64,000 bases of DNA, from positions 124,001 to 188,000 of the forward strand of contig JAEUJQ010000060.1 in assembly GCA_016793095.1 (NCBI GenBank), read 5' to 3'. The notes below the pieces were generated by a model. The model was not told the DNA's origin and did not search any database. It was given only the letters and a program-made list of their open reading frames with translations. Position numbers and translations under genes: made by a program. Origin of the DNA: Myxococcaceae bacterium (lineage in GTDB: Bacteria; Myxococcota; Myxococcia; Myxococcales; Myxococcaceae). Shown here piece by piece: positions 25,841-34,815 of this stretch. Each line of letters begins with the position of its first letter. Position 1 is the stretch's first letter.

Positions 25841-26121
25841 CCGCAGCGACCGTGTTGAAGAACCTGAGGAAGCTGGCCGACGTGGACAAGGACGACGTGC
25901 TGGGGCTGATCGGCCTCGAGGAGCGGCGCACCGCGTCGGACAAGCTGGTGCCCGCGCTGGCGCTCTTCGGCGCGGGGGTGCTGGTCGGCGTCGGCCTCGG
26001 CCTGATGCTGGCGCCCAAGCCGGGTCGTGAGCTGCGCGCTGACGTCAAGCAGCGCCTGCAGAAGGGCCAGCCGGCCGCGTCCACGAATGGAGATCCGGCC
26101 GCCGCGACGAAGACGGCCTGA
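25837..26121 (+). CDS. YtxH-type membrane protein
   Basis: A 94-residue protein whose ATG overlaps the previous stop. The core, LFGAGVLVGVGLGLMLAPKPGRELRADVK, is the YtxH-domain pattern: a Gly-rich membrane helix followed by L-APK-GRELR. In other bacteria YtxH-type proteins are small general-stress membrane proteins with unknown roles. The next gene starts nine bases after its stop. Confidence 0.75.
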   Translation: MTAATVLKNLRKLADVDKDDVLGLIGLEERRTASDKLVPALALFGAGVLVGVGLGLMLAPKPGRELRADVKQRLQKGQPAASTNGDPAAATKTA

Positions 26122-26130
26122 GACGCGCGA

Positions 26131-27165
26131 ATGGCGGCGAAGCGGAAGAAGCCCCGCGCTCCGAAGCGCCGCGTCGTGAGGGCGGCAGGGAAGAAGCGGC
26201 GCGGCCGCACCATGGAGCGCCTGAGCGCGACCCCGCCCCGCTCGCTGCCTCGCGACACCCCGCTGGAGCTCCCGGCCGTCACGCTGGAGCCCCGCGCGTT
26301 GATCGAACCGCCGCCGCCGCTCACCGGAGGAGCGGCCCGCTCGGCGCTCGTCACGAGGCCGGAGACGATCGAGGCGGCCTACGAGGCGTGGGACGAGCTT
26401 CGCGACGAGCTGGCCGCGCTGCGCGCCTCCTTCTCCGCGGAGCGCGCGAGGCTGGCGCAGCAGGGGCAGCTGCTGCTCGGCGCCGTCGCGACCGTGACCC
26501 CCATGGGGGACGCGCGCGGCGAGGCGCTGACGAAGCGGAGCGAGCTCGAGGCGCTCGCCGCGGAGGCCAGGCGTGGGCTCGAGGCGGCGCAGCATGAGCT
26601 CGAGGCGCGCGCGCGCGCCGCCGAGGCCGCGCTCCACGACGCGATCCTCGCGGTGGTGAACGAGCTGCGCGCGCGGGTGACGCGCCAGGCGGCCCGGTCG
26701 AAGCCCGTCCTCGAGCTGATGGTGCGGGTACTCCCTCAGGAGCGGCGGATCCTCCACCTGCGACGACCCTCGCCCGACGACGCCATCGTGCTCGTCTTCG
26801 CCGTGAGCGGCCGCGTGCCGACGCGGTATGGCGCGCTGTTCGACGACTCCACCGACGACGCGCTGCTCGTGCCCCCGGTGCTGTACCGCGATGAAGGGAT
26901 CAGCGAGGTGCGCCCAAAGCCTGCCCAGCTCGAGGCGGCCCTGCGCGAGCGCCCGGCGCTGTGGCCCATCAAGGCCATGGTGCCCATGCTGCTGCCGACG
27001 GGCTTCGTGCGGTGGCTCGCGCGAGGGGCGGTGCTGGAGGCTGAGCTGGCCGACGGCGAGGGCTTCCGGAACCTGCTGACCCACGCAGAGGCCGAGCAGG
27101 TGACCGGGGCCCTGCTCGCGCTCAAGCTCGCGGGTCGGATCGAGCTCGAGCTGGTGCGGGGGTGA
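26131..27165 (+). CDS. Protein of unknown function with basic N-terminus and coiled coil
   Basis: A 344-residue protein not recognised. Residues 1-30 are strongly basic (AAKRKKPRAPKRRVVRAAGK). Residues 80-180 form a long Ala/Glu/Arg helix, a probable coiled coil, and the C-terminal 150 residues form an ordered alpha/beta domain. There is no membrane segment. It closes the six-gene small-membrane operon and overlaps the following lipoprotein gene by four bases (GTGA). A role in linking the membrane proteins to another structure, or nucleic-acid contact by the basic tail, is speculation. Confidence 0.7.
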   Translation: MAAKRKKPRAPKRRVVRAAGKKRRGRTMERLSATPPRSLPRDTPLELPAVTLEPRALIEPPPPLTGGAARSALVTRPETIEAAYEAWDELRDELAALRASFSAERARLAQQGQLLLGAVATVTPMGDARGEALTKRSELEALAAEARRGLEAAQHELEARARAAEAALHDAILAVVNELRARVTRQAARSKPVLELMVRVLPQERRILHLRRPSPDDAIVLVFAVSGRVPTRYGALFDDSTDDALLVPPVLYRDEGISEVRPKPAQLEAALRERPALWPIKAMVPMLLPTGFVRWLARGAVLEAELADGEGFRNLLTHAEAEQVTGALLALKLAGRIELELVRG

Positions 27166-28130
27166 AGCGCGCGCTGGCGGCTCTGCTCCTCGCGACGTTC
27201 ATCGCCTGCGGGCGCACTGATCCGCTCACCTTCGAGCCGCTGCGCCCGGTCGCCGACCGCCCTCCGGCGGATGCTGGCCCTGACGCCAGCGTGGACGGCG
27301 GTCATGACGGAGGAGCGCGGGACGCCGGCCCAGCGGACGCAGGGGCCGACGCCGGGCGCGATGGAGGAATCGACGGGGGCTTCGACGGCGGCCGCGACGC
27401 AGGGCCTGACGGCGGCGTCGACGCGGGGAGCGAGCCTGGGCTCGCGGCTGACGATCTCGTCTACCTCCACGACAACGCCGCGCTGTTCACCTGGGCGCCG
27501 GGGACCAACGTGGTGAGCCGCGTAGGCACGGTGTCGTGCATCCGGCCGACGGATCTGGCGATCGATCGCCTGGGCAGGGCCTTCATGGTCTCTGGCTCCA
27601 CGCTCTACCGGCTCAACCTGCAGACCGGCGTCTGCACCCCGTTCGCGACGTTGCCCGAGCCACTGGTCACGTTGCAGTTCCTGCCGGCCGGAGTGGTGGA
27701 CGCGCTCGAGGAGGGGCTGGTCGGCTACGGCCAGCAGACGTACTGGCAGTTCGAGCTCAGCAACGGCATGGCGTTGGCGCTGGGCACGAGCTCGCTGGGC
27801 ATGGGTCTGGTGCCCAGCGGCGATCTGACCGCCCTGGATGATGGCGGCGCCTTCCTGTCGGTCCGCGGCGGCACCTGCAATGACTGCCTCGTGCGCGTCG
27901 ATCCACAGACTGGCGCCGTGGTGGAGCGCCTGGGGCCCATCGGTGCGAGCCGCGTGTGGGGGCTCGCGACCTTCGACGACACGCTGTACGGCTTCACCGC
28001 CTCGGGCGGGGTGCTCCGGCTCCGGGTCGGGGACGGTGGGGTGCAGTCGCAGCAGGTCGCGACGTCGAACGTCTCGTTCTGGGGCGCAGCCGCCAGGCCC
28101 GGCGCGCGCTCCCGTCGTGACGGGGGCTGA
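27162..28130 (+). CDS. Lipoprotein with Asp/Gly/Ala-rich linker
   Basis: A 322-residue lipoprotein (KRALAALLLATFIACG). Residues 35-95 are an Asp-Ala-Gly-Gly low-complexity linker (DGGRDAGPDGGVDAG-like), a hallmark of myxobacterial lipoproteins. The C-terminal 220 residues consist of beta-rich repeats such as DLAIDRLGRAFMVSGSTLYR, suggesting a propeller. Two Cys (NDCLVRVD, TGVCTPF) occur there. GTG start overlapping the previous stop. Surface exposure and binding are inferred; function unknown. Confidence 0.75.
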   Translation: MKRALAALLLATFIACGRTDPLTFEPLRPVADRPPADAGPDASVDGGHDGGARDAGPADAGADAGRDGGIDGGFDGGRDAGPDGGVDAGSEPGLAADDLVYLHDNAALFTWAPGTNVVSRVGTVSCIRPTDLAIDRLGRAFMVSGSTLYRLNLQTGVCTPFATLPEPLVTLQFLPAGVVDALEEGLVGYGQQTYWQFELSNGMALALGTSSLGMGLVPSGDLTALDDGGAFLSVRGGTCNDCLVRVDPQTGAVVERLGPIGASRVWGLATFDDTLYGFTASGGVLRLRVGDGGVQSQQVATSNVSFWGAAARPGARSRRDGG

Positions 28131-28204
28131 CGTCGCGCCATGAACGGGTGGGCAGGGCGCTGGCCTTGCGCGCGCGGGTGAGCGATCGTCCGCCGGCTCC
28201 CCCG

Positions 28205-28888
28205 ATGCGCCTCGCCTTCTTCGACATGGATCGCACCCTGCTGGCCGTGAACACCGGCACGCTGTGGGTCCGCCGCGAGCTCGCGCTCGGCAACCTGCGC
28301 AAGCGCGAGGCGATGTGGGCGATGTGGTGGCTGGCGCGCTACCAGCTCGGCTTCGTCTCGGGCGAAGACCTGGTCGCGCAGGCCCTCGAGCGGCTTGGAG
28401 GCACGCCGGCGAGCGCGCTGCTCTCGCGCACCGTGTCCTTCTACGAGTCCGAGGTGAAGCACGCGTTTCGGCCGGGCGCCCTCGAGGCCGTGGAGCGTCA
28501 CCGCGCTGCCGGCGACCGCCTGGTGATGCTCACGTCCTCCACCAACTACCTCGCTGAGCTCGCCGCCGCCCAGCTGCGCTTCGATGCCGTGCTGTGCAAC
28601 CGCCTGCTGGTGGACTCGCGCGGGCTCCACACGGGCACCGTGGAGGGCCGCGTGTGCTTCGGCGAGGGCAAGCTGGCGCACGCGCAGGCCGAGGCGAGCC
28701 GGGTGGAGGGACAGCTCGAGGCGGCGTCGTTCTACACCGACAGCTTCTCCGATCTCCCCGTGCTCGAGGTGGTTGGCACCCCCGTCGCGGTGAACCCGGA
28801 CCCGAGGTTGCGTCGGCACGCGCAGCGCCGCGGCTGGCAGGTCGTGGACTGGGGCGTGCCCGCTGCACCCGCCGCCCGCGCCTCGTGA
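28205..28888 (+). CDS. HAD-superfamily IB phosphatase
   Basis: A 227-residue protein. Motif I is FFDMDRTLL, motif II is LVMLTSST, the Lys region is CFGEGKLAHAQ and motif IV is FYTDSFSDLPVLE. This order matches the HAD-IB hydrolases related to phosphoserine phosphatase, in which the substrate is uncertain. The start was placed at ATG immediately before the fold; an upstream ATG at 28148 would add 19 residues without clear function. It is followed 54 bases later by a Ser/Thr kinase gene. Confidence 0.84.
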   Translation: MRLAFFDMDRTLLAVNTGTLWVRRELALGNLRKREAMWAMWWLARYQLGFVSGEDLVAQALERLGGTPASALLSRTVSFYESEVKHAFRPGALEAVERHRAAGDRLVMLTSSTNYLAELAAAQLRFDAVLCNRLLVDSRGLHTGTVEGRVCFGEGKLAHAQAEASRVEGQLEAASFYTDSFSDLPVLEVVGTPVAVNPDPRLRRHAQRRGWQVVDWGVPAAPAARAS

Positions 28889-28942
28889 CGTTCGTCCATT
28901 GCGCCGACCGCCGCGCGTTTCGGCTACGCTCGCGCGGCCCCC

Positions 28943-30475
28943 ATGAGTGACGATCTGCCCAGACCGCTGCGCGCGCTCGAGAACACCCGCGACGACCAGG
29001 AGACGCTCACCGGCGCCGAAGGCCAGCCAGCGACCCCGGCCGAGCCCCTCTTCACGGGCGAAGAAGACACCGTGAGGCAGCAACCCGCCGCGCTGCTCGG
29101 CCTCGCCGGGAAGCCCGAACGCGACCCGGTGATCGGCTCCGAGGTGATGGGGTACCGGGTGAAGGGCAAGCTCGGTCAGGGCGGCATGGGCATCGTGTAC
29201 GAGGGTGAGCAGCCGGTCATCGGCAAGCGCGTCGCCATCAAGGTGCTGCGGCCCGAGGTGGCCGACAACCCGGACGTGGTGCAGCGCCTCGTGGCCGAGG
29301 CCCGCGCGGTCAACCAGGTCGGGCATCGCGGCATCATCGACGTGTTCGGCTTCGGGCAGCTCCCCGATGGGCGGCAGTGCATCGTCATGGAGTACCTCGA
29401 CGGGCAGTCGCTCGAGCAGCTGATCGCGAAGCTGCGCGCCGAGCGGCGCATCATGCCGCTGGTGGACGTCCTGGTGATCCTCGACGAGCTGCTCTCGGCG
29501 CTGGGGGCCGCGCACTCGGCGGGCATCGTCCACCGCGACCTCAAGCCGTCGAACATCTTCCTCTGCTCCCAGCGCGACGGGACGAAGTACGTCAAGGTGC
29601 TCGACTTCGGCATCGCGAAGCTGGGGGTCGTCGGCGCCTCGCCCCAGACGAACGCGGGCCAGATGATGGGCACGCCGTCGTACATGGCCCCCGAGCAGTC
29701 CACCGGCGGCATGGTGTCGCCGGCGCTCGATCTCTACGCCGTGGGCTGCATCGCGTGGGAGCTGCTCACCGGCCAGCAGGTCTTCAAGGCCACCACCGTC
29801 ATCGAGATGGTGATGAAGCACCGCGACGAGAAGCCCGCGCGGCCCTCGACGAAGGTGTTGTCCCTGCCGGATCTGGTGGACGACTGGGTGATGAAGCTGC
29901 TCGAGAAGCGCCCGGAGGATCGCTACCCGAGCGCCGATGAGGCCCGCAAGGTGCTCGCCCCCATGAAGAAGGAGCTGCTCAAGTCCAGCGCCCGCATGCC
30001 CGAGCTGTCGGCCCAGCAGCCCAGCGTCGCCCTCAGCCCCTCGATGCAGCTCGAGGCGGTGAAGGACGCGTTGCCGGCGTCGGCGCTCCCGAAGCCAGCC
30101 GACCTCGGTGAGGGAGTCATCGACACGACGCCGCCCACGCGCGCGTCGGGCTCACCACGACGCTCGGGCCTCGTCGCCGTGGTGGTCGCGCTGGGGGCCG
30201 TCATCGTGGGCGCCGGCGTGGTGCTCTCGACGCGGCCGTCGAGTGAGCTCGCGCAGCCCGCCGTCGTGACGCCCACGCGGGTGAGTGATCGGGACAGCCG
30301 CGTGGCGAGGCTGCTCGAGCGCCTCGGTCAGCTCGAGGGGAAGCTGGGCGCCGACGAGGCGAAGCAGGCCGCGCTCTCGTCGCTCAAGCTCCGGCTCGCA
30401 GGCCCGCCTCCCTCTGCTGACGCCCTCACGGCGCTCGAGGCGCAGGTGGGCGAGCTCGAGCGCGCGGCGCCCTGA
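28943..30475 (+). CDS. Membrane serine/threonine protein kinase
   Basis: A 510-residue kinase. The glycine loop is LGQGGMGIVYEG (77-88), the catalytic Lys is 100 (VAIKVL), the catalytic loop is HRDLKPSN (197-204) and DFG is 221-223, so it is of the RD type. Activation-segment MGTPSYMAPEQ is intact. One transmembrane helix (VAVVVALGAVIVGAGVVL, about 409-428) is followed by an 80-residue C-terminal domain with helical, coiled-coil character. The N-terminal 65 residues are acidic and disordered. The C-terminal part outside the membrane may be the sensor. Confidence 0.92.
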   Translation: MSDDLPRPLRALENTRDDQETLTGAEGQPATPAEPLFTGEEDTVRQQPAALLGLAGKPERDPVIGSEVMGYRVKGKLGQGGMGIVYEGEQPVIGKRVAIKVLRPEVADNPDVVQRLVAEARAVNQVGHRGIIDVFGFGQLPDGRQCIVMEYLDGQSLEQLIAKLRAERRIMPLVDVLVILDELLSALGAAHSAGIVHRDLKPSNIFLCSQRDGTKYVKVLDFGIAKLGVVGASPQTNAGQMMGTPSYMAPEQSTGGMVSPALDLYAVGCIAWELLTGQQVFKATTVIEMVMKHRDEKPARPSTKVLSLPDLVDDWVMKLLEKRPEDRYPSADEARKVLAPMKKELLKSSARMPELSAQQPSVALSPSMQLEAVKDALPASALPKPADLGEGVIDTTPPTRASGSPRRSGLVAVVVALGAVIVGAGVVLSTRPSSELAQPAVVTPTRVSDRDSRVARLLERLGQLEGKLGADEAKQAALSSLKLRLAGPPPSADALTALEAQVGELERAAP

Positions 30476-30487
30476 CGTCGTGCTGGG

Positions 30488-31774
30488 TCAGCGGAGCAGC
30501 CGGGCGGCCGCGGCGACGGCGCGCTCCATGGGGCGCTTTGCCTCGCGCGGTCCGACGGCCACCGTGACAAGGCGCTCCGGGCCCAGGTACTCGCGCGCGA
30601 CGCGGACCAGATCGTCGAGGCGCACCGCGCGGGCCTGCGCCTTCCTGTCGTCGAAGGACTCGGCGGCGCGGAACAGCTCGGTGCCGGCGAACCAGCCGCA
30701 GAGATCACCCGGCGCGTCCTGCATGAAGTCCACGTGCATCTCGAACCGCCGCTTCGCGCGCCGCAGCTCGTCCGGGCTGATGCGGCCCCGCCGCAGGGTC
30801 GAGAGCGTCGAGAGCACCTCTCGTACGACGGCGCCCGCCTGCTCCGGCGCGCAGGCGCCGTCGAGATCGAAGCTGCCGCTGTCGTGGAACGCCTCGATGG
30901 TGGCCGCGATCGAGTAGGCCAGGCCGCGCTTCTCGACGATGTTGTGCGGCAGCCGCGACGACAGCCCGTCGTCGAGCACCCGCCTCAGCAGCGAGAGCGC
31001 CATCGCGTCGGGGTGATCCTCGGCGACGGTGGGGAAGGTGAGGCGGAACTCGACCTGCGACTCCTCGAGGCGCACGAAGTGGAAGTGGGGGCTGGTGGCG
31101 GCGGGCGGCGGCTGCTCCTCGACGCGGGGCCCCCGGCCGATCGGCGCGAAGGCGCGGTCCACCCGCTCGAGCACCTCGTCCGTGCGCACCGGGCCCGCGA
31201 CGCCCAGCACCATGTTGCCGGCGACGTAGTGGGTCTCGAAGTGCCGCCGCACGTCGGCGAGCGTCAACCGCTTCACCGACTTCGGCGTGCCGGCGATCTT
31301 CAGCGCGAGGGAGTGCTCGCCGAACAGCTTCGCCTTGGTGAGGTTGTCCACGTCGATGTCGCGGCCCTTCTCGTCCACCTCGTCGAGCATCTCCTCGAGG
31401 ATGATCTTCTTCTCGGTCTCGAGGTGCACCAGGCGCGGCCGCGTCAGCATGTCGCCGAGGATCGACAGCGCGACCCCCAGCCCGTCGGGGTGGGTGGGGG
31501 TGTAGAAGTAGCTCGAGTCGCGCATGGTGACGCCGTTGAGGTTCCCGCCCACCGCCTCGACGGCGGCGTTCATGCGCACGGAGTCGGGGAAGCGCTTCGA
31601 GCCCCGGAAGAACAGGTGCTCGAGCAGGTGGCTGACGCCGTTGGTGCGCTGGGACTCGTGGCGAGAGCCCACCCGCACGTAGACCGCGCACACTGCGCTG
31701 TGCAGGTGAGGCGTCTCGATCGTCACGCAGGTGAGGCCCGACGGCAGCCGGTGCTTGAAGACACGGAAGCTCAC
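30488..31774 (-). CDS. M16-family zinc peptidase
   Basis: A 428-residue protein with the inverted zinc motif HLLEH (49-53) and the third ligand Glu about 75 residues later (KIILEEMLDE). The second half repeats the fold without the motif, as in processing-peptidase-like M16 proteins (ELRRAKRRFEMHVDFMQDAPG). There is no signal peptide. It follows the histidine kinase gene with a four-base overlap (ATGA). Coupling of an M16 peptidase with a sensor kinase suggests proteolysis in the same response, which is inference. Confidence 0.9.
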   Translation of the reverse strand: MSFRVFKHRLPSGLTCVTIETPHLHSAVCAVYVRVGSRHESQRTNGVSHLLEHLFFRGSKRFPDSVRMNAAVEAVGGNLNGVTMRDSSYFYTPTHPDGLGVALSILGDMLTRPRLVHLETEKKIILEEMLDEVDEKGRDIDVDNLTKAKLFGEHSLALKIAGTPKSVKRLTLADVRRHFETHYVAGNMVLGVAGPVRTDEVLERVDRAFAPIGRGPRVEEQPPPAATSPHFHFVRLEESQVEFRLTFPTVAEDHPDAMALSLLRRVLDDGLSSRLPHNIVEKRGLAYSIAATIEAFHDSGSFDLDGACAPEQAGAVVREVLSTLSTLRRGRISPDELRRAKRRFEMHVDFMQDAPGDLCGWFAGTELFRAAESFDDRKAQARAVRLDDLVRVAREYLGPERLVTVAVGPREAKRPMERAVAAAARLLR

Positions 31775-33312
31775 GCGAGGGGGAACCTCATCACGAAGGC
31801 CGTGCCCTGCTGAACGGATTCGTCGATGCCGATGCGGCCGCCGTGGGCTTCCACGATCTGCCGCGAGAGCGACAGCCCGATGCCGGTGCCCCGGTCTTTC
31901 GTCGAGAAGAAGGGCTCGAAGAGGCGCTCCCGAACGGCGGGGGGCAGGCCGGGGCCCGTGTCTTCCACGCGCACCACCGCCTCGCGGCCCTCGACCGCCA
32001 CCGACACCTCGAGGGCGCCCCCCGACGTCATGGCCTCGCGCGCGTTGCGGAAGAGGTTCAAGAAGACCTGCCGCAGTTGCCCCTCGTCCGCCTGGATGAG
32101 GAGCGGCCCCGGCGGCAGCGCGGCGGTCACGTTCACCTTCGCCCGGGTCAGCTCTTCCCTCGAGAAGCCGATCACGCTCTGGACGATGGCGACGAGATCC
32201 TCCGAGCGCAGGGCCGGGGCTGGCAGCCGCGCCAGCTTGAGGTACTCCTCGGTGATCTCGGTGATGCGATCGACCTCCCGCGTCACCGCCGCGAGCAGGC
32301 GTCGCGCCTCGGACGCGTCCTGGGGATCGGCGAACGAGGCTGACTCGAGCTGATCGCCGAGCAGCTCGGCGTTGAGGCCGATGCTGGACAGCGGGTTGCG
32401 CACCTCGTGGGCGACCTGCGCCGAGACGCGCCCGGCCGCCGCGAGCCGCTCGGCGCGCAGCAGCGCCTCCTGCTTCTGGGCGAGCTGCGCCTCCCGTTCG
32501 GCCAGGGAGCGGGCCATCGCATCGAACTCCCGGGCCAGCACGGCGATCTCGTCGTCACCGCTGATGCCCAGCTTCGCGGAGTAGTCACCGCGGGAGATCC
32601 GCGACACGCCGTCGATCAGCGTGCGCACCGGTCGCAGCGAGCGCGCCGCGATGCCCGTCGCCAGCAGGCCGACGGCGATGGCGAGCACCGACAGGCCGAT
32701 GATGGCGACGCCGGTGCGCCGCTCCCGCTCCTGGGTCAGGGCGACCCGCTGCCGCGTGCGCGCCTCGAGCGAGCTGTGGAGCAGCTTGATGGTCGCGCCC
32801 AGCGCGGTCTCGGCCACCTGGAGCCGATCGAGCAACAGGCTGGCGGTCGTCGCGTCGGGGCTCGGCTGCTCGAGCACCTCCCAGGCCGCGTCGGCCGTCT
32901 CGCGATAGGCGGCGTACTTCGTCTTCAGCTCGAGCAGGCGGCGACGCGCGTCGTCGATGAAGATCTGCTCGTCCGCCGGCGCGAACTCCTCGAGGCGGCG
33001 AATGAGCGACAGCGCCTCGTCGAGCTGCCGATCCATCTGCTCGAAGAAGTACCGGCGGGCGAGCTGAATGGTGACCCGCCGCACCGCCACGTCGGACTGC
33101 TCCCGCAGGCGGGTGGTGTCGTTGGCCTGGTTCTTCTGCAACGAATCGAGGTTGGCCGCCGTCTGGCTGAGCGCCAGGTAGCCCTCGCTCAGCAGCCGGA
33201 TCTCGACCTGTCCGCGGTGGAGCTCGGTCACGCTGAACAGCGACACCGCTCCGAAGGTGACCAGCACCACGGCGTAGCCGAGGAAGATCCTCGTCGCGAG
33301 CGAGAGCCGCAT
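31771..33312 (-). CDS. Membrane sensor histidine kinase with HAMP domain
   Basis: A 513-residue protein: transmembrane helix 1 (about 9-28), a helical periplasmic sensor (30-200), transmembrane helix 2 (201-223), HAMP (RSLRPVRTLIDGVSRISRGDY), a linker helix, the phospho-accepting His302 (VAHEVRNPLSS) and the ATPase domain (NLFRNAREAM, VEDTGPGLPP, GTGIGLSLSRQIVEAHGG). The ATP-binding blocks are complete. The start was set at the ATG giving the first membrane segment. The gene precedes the M16 peptidase gene in an operon; no response regulator is adjacent. Confidence 0.92.
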   Translation of the reverse strand: MRLSLATRIFLGYAVVLVTFGAVSLFSVTELHRGQVEIRLLSEGYLALSQTAANLDSLQKNQANDTTRLREQSDVAVRRVTIQLARRYFFEQMDRQLDEALSLIRRLEEFAPADEQIFIDDARRRLLELKTKYAAYRETADAAWEVLEQPSPDATTASLLLDRLQVAETALGATIKLLHSSLEARTRQRVALTQERERRTGVAIIGLSVLAIAVGLLATGIAARSLRPVRTLIDGVSRISRGDYSAKLGISGDDEIAVLAREFDAMARSLAEREAQLAQKQEALLRAERLAAAGRVSAQVAHEVRNPLSSIGLNAELLGDQLESASFADPQDASEARRLLAAVTREVDRITEITEEYLKLARLPAPALRSEDLVAIVQSVIGFSREELTRAKVNVTAALPPGPLLIQADEGQLRQVFLNLFRNAREAMTSGGALEVSVAVEGREAVVRVEDTGPGLPPAVRERLFEPFFSTKDRGTGIGLSLSRQIVEAHGGRIGIDESVQQGTAFVMRFPLA

Positions 33313-33399
33313 CAGGTGAGTACTACATTGACCGTCACTGTCGGAGAAGCCTACCTTGCCGGCGGCGCAACACCTCTCTTCTGCCCCCGAATTCCACGC

Positions 33400-34815
33400 A
33401 TGATCCGAGCATCGAGCATTCTCTTCGCGCTGACGGCCACGCTCGCCGTCGCCGAGAAGCCGCGTGTCGTCGTGGTGCCGTTCGCCACCGGCGAAGGAGC
33501 GACCGACAAGGCGGCGTCGAAGTTCGGCGCGCTGGTGTCCGACGAGCTGAAGACGCGCACCGACGCGGTCGAGGTGGTCGCCCCGCCGGTGACGAAGCCT
33601 GCCCCCGAGAAGGGCGGAGGGAAGAAGGGCCCGAGCGCCGAGGCGATCTCGTCCCTCGACACCGGCCGGAAGGCCTTCGACGACCTGCGCTTCGACGAGG
33701 CGATCCCCGCGCTCAAGAAGGGCGTCGAGCTGATGCTCGCCGATCCCGTCACCGCCGACTTCGAGGTGGTGCAGGACGCGCTGGTGAAGGTGGCCGCGTC
33801 GAACTTCCGCAACGGCGAGGAGAAAGAAGCCAAGGCGGCCCTCGCCGAGCTGGCCCGCCTCGCGCCCGGCTACGCCCTGCCGCCAGGCTACCCTCCCGTC
33901 TTCCAGCGCGAGTTCGAGAAGGCGCAGAAGCGGGTCGAGAAGCTGCCGCGGGGGCAGATCGTGATCGAGGGCCCGTCGGGCGCCACCGCGTTCCTCGACG
34001 GGCGGGATCTGGGCATGGTGCCCGCCACCGAAGAGAACGTCGTCGGTGGCACGCACTACGTGAGGGTGGACGGCACCCGCGGAGAGAAGTTCGGGCAGGT
34101 CGTCGAGGTGAAGGGGCAGACGGTGAAGGTGAAGGCGGCCTTCGGCGCGCCACCCGATCGCGCCCCCGTCAACATGGTGCCCAACCCCAACGTCACCGCC
34201 ACGGTGGACGAGGGCATGGCGCAGCGGCTCACGGCGTACTGCAAGGCGGCTGGCGCTGACTTCGCGCTCATCGGCCTCGTGTACCGCATCAGCGACACGC
34301 AGTTCTCCGCGGGCACCGCCCTGTTCGCCGCCCGCCGCAACGCGTTCGCCCAGCTCGCGCCGGTGGCCTTCGACGTCGAGGTGCTGACCGCCAACACCGA
34401 GGCGTTCAAGCTGGCCGACGAGCTGCTCAAGCGCACCGCGTCGCTCGGCTCGCCGGTGAGCGCGCCCTTCACCCTGATCGCGAAGAAGCCGCAGGCGGTC
34501 GTGGCCGCGAAGGTGGAGCCGACGAAGGCCGACCCGACCGGCGACGACCTCTCCGTGGCCGCCCCCGAGCGGAAGACGAAGGTGGTGTTGCAGCCGAAGG
34601 ACCGCGTGCTCGACAAGCCGGCCAACGTCGTCGATGTCGACGATCCGCCGCAGGAACAGCCGCCGTCGGAACAGCCGGTGGCGAAGGCGGGCTTCCCGGT
34701 GTGGGCCATCATCGTCATCGGCGGGGTCGCCGCCGCGGGCGCAGGCGTGGGCGCCTACTTCGGCATCCGTGAGGCCACGCGGCCGGTGACGGGAACGGTG
34801 ACGGCATCGTGGTGA
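33400..34815 (+). CDS. Exported PEGA-domain protein with C-terminal membrane anchor
   Basis: A 471-residue protein starting with a signal-like segment (IRASSILFALTATLAVAEK). Residues 30-190 are mixed helices, partly TPR-like. The block GQIVIEGPSGATAFLDGRDLG then VPATEENVVGGTHYVRV is a PEGA domain, typical of myxobacterial surface proteins. A Pro/Glu-rich linker precedes a C-terminal membrane segment (VWAIIVIGGVAAAGAGVGAYF). It overlaps the Kelch lipoprotein gene by a few bases. Envelope display is inferred. Confidence 0.78.
   Translation: MIRASSILFALTATLAVAEKPRVVVVPFATGEGATDKAASKFGALVSDELKTRTDAVEVVAPPVTKPAPEKGGGKKGPSAEAISSLDTGRKAFDDLRFDEAIPALKKGVELMLADPVTADFEVVQDALVKVAASNFRNGEEKEAKAALAELARLAPGYALPPGYPPVFQREFEKAQKRVEKLPRGQIVIEGPSGATAFLDGRDLGMVPATEENVVGGTHYVRVDGTRGEKFGQVVEVKGQTVKVKAAFGAPPDRAPVNMVPNPNVTATVDEGMAQRLTAYCKAAGADFALIGLVYRISDTQFSAGTALFAARRNAFAQLAPVAFDVEVLTANTEAFKLADELLKRTASLGSPVSAPFTLIAKKPQAVVAAKVEPTKADPTGDDLSVAAPERKTKVVLQPKDRVLDKPANVVDVDDPPQEQPPSEQPVAKAGFPVWAIIVIGGVAAAGAGVGAYFGIREATRPVTGTVTASW

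Noticed and set aside
24554-26121. Prophage lysis cassette because of a holin-type gene
   Set aside because: No endolysin, tail, capsid or integrase genes nearby; holin-X/DUF883/YtxH proteins are chromosomal envelope proteins.
33312-33400. Divergent promoter between the histidine kinase and PEGA genes
   Set aside because: TTGACC is present, but no acceptable -10 lies at 16-18 bases.
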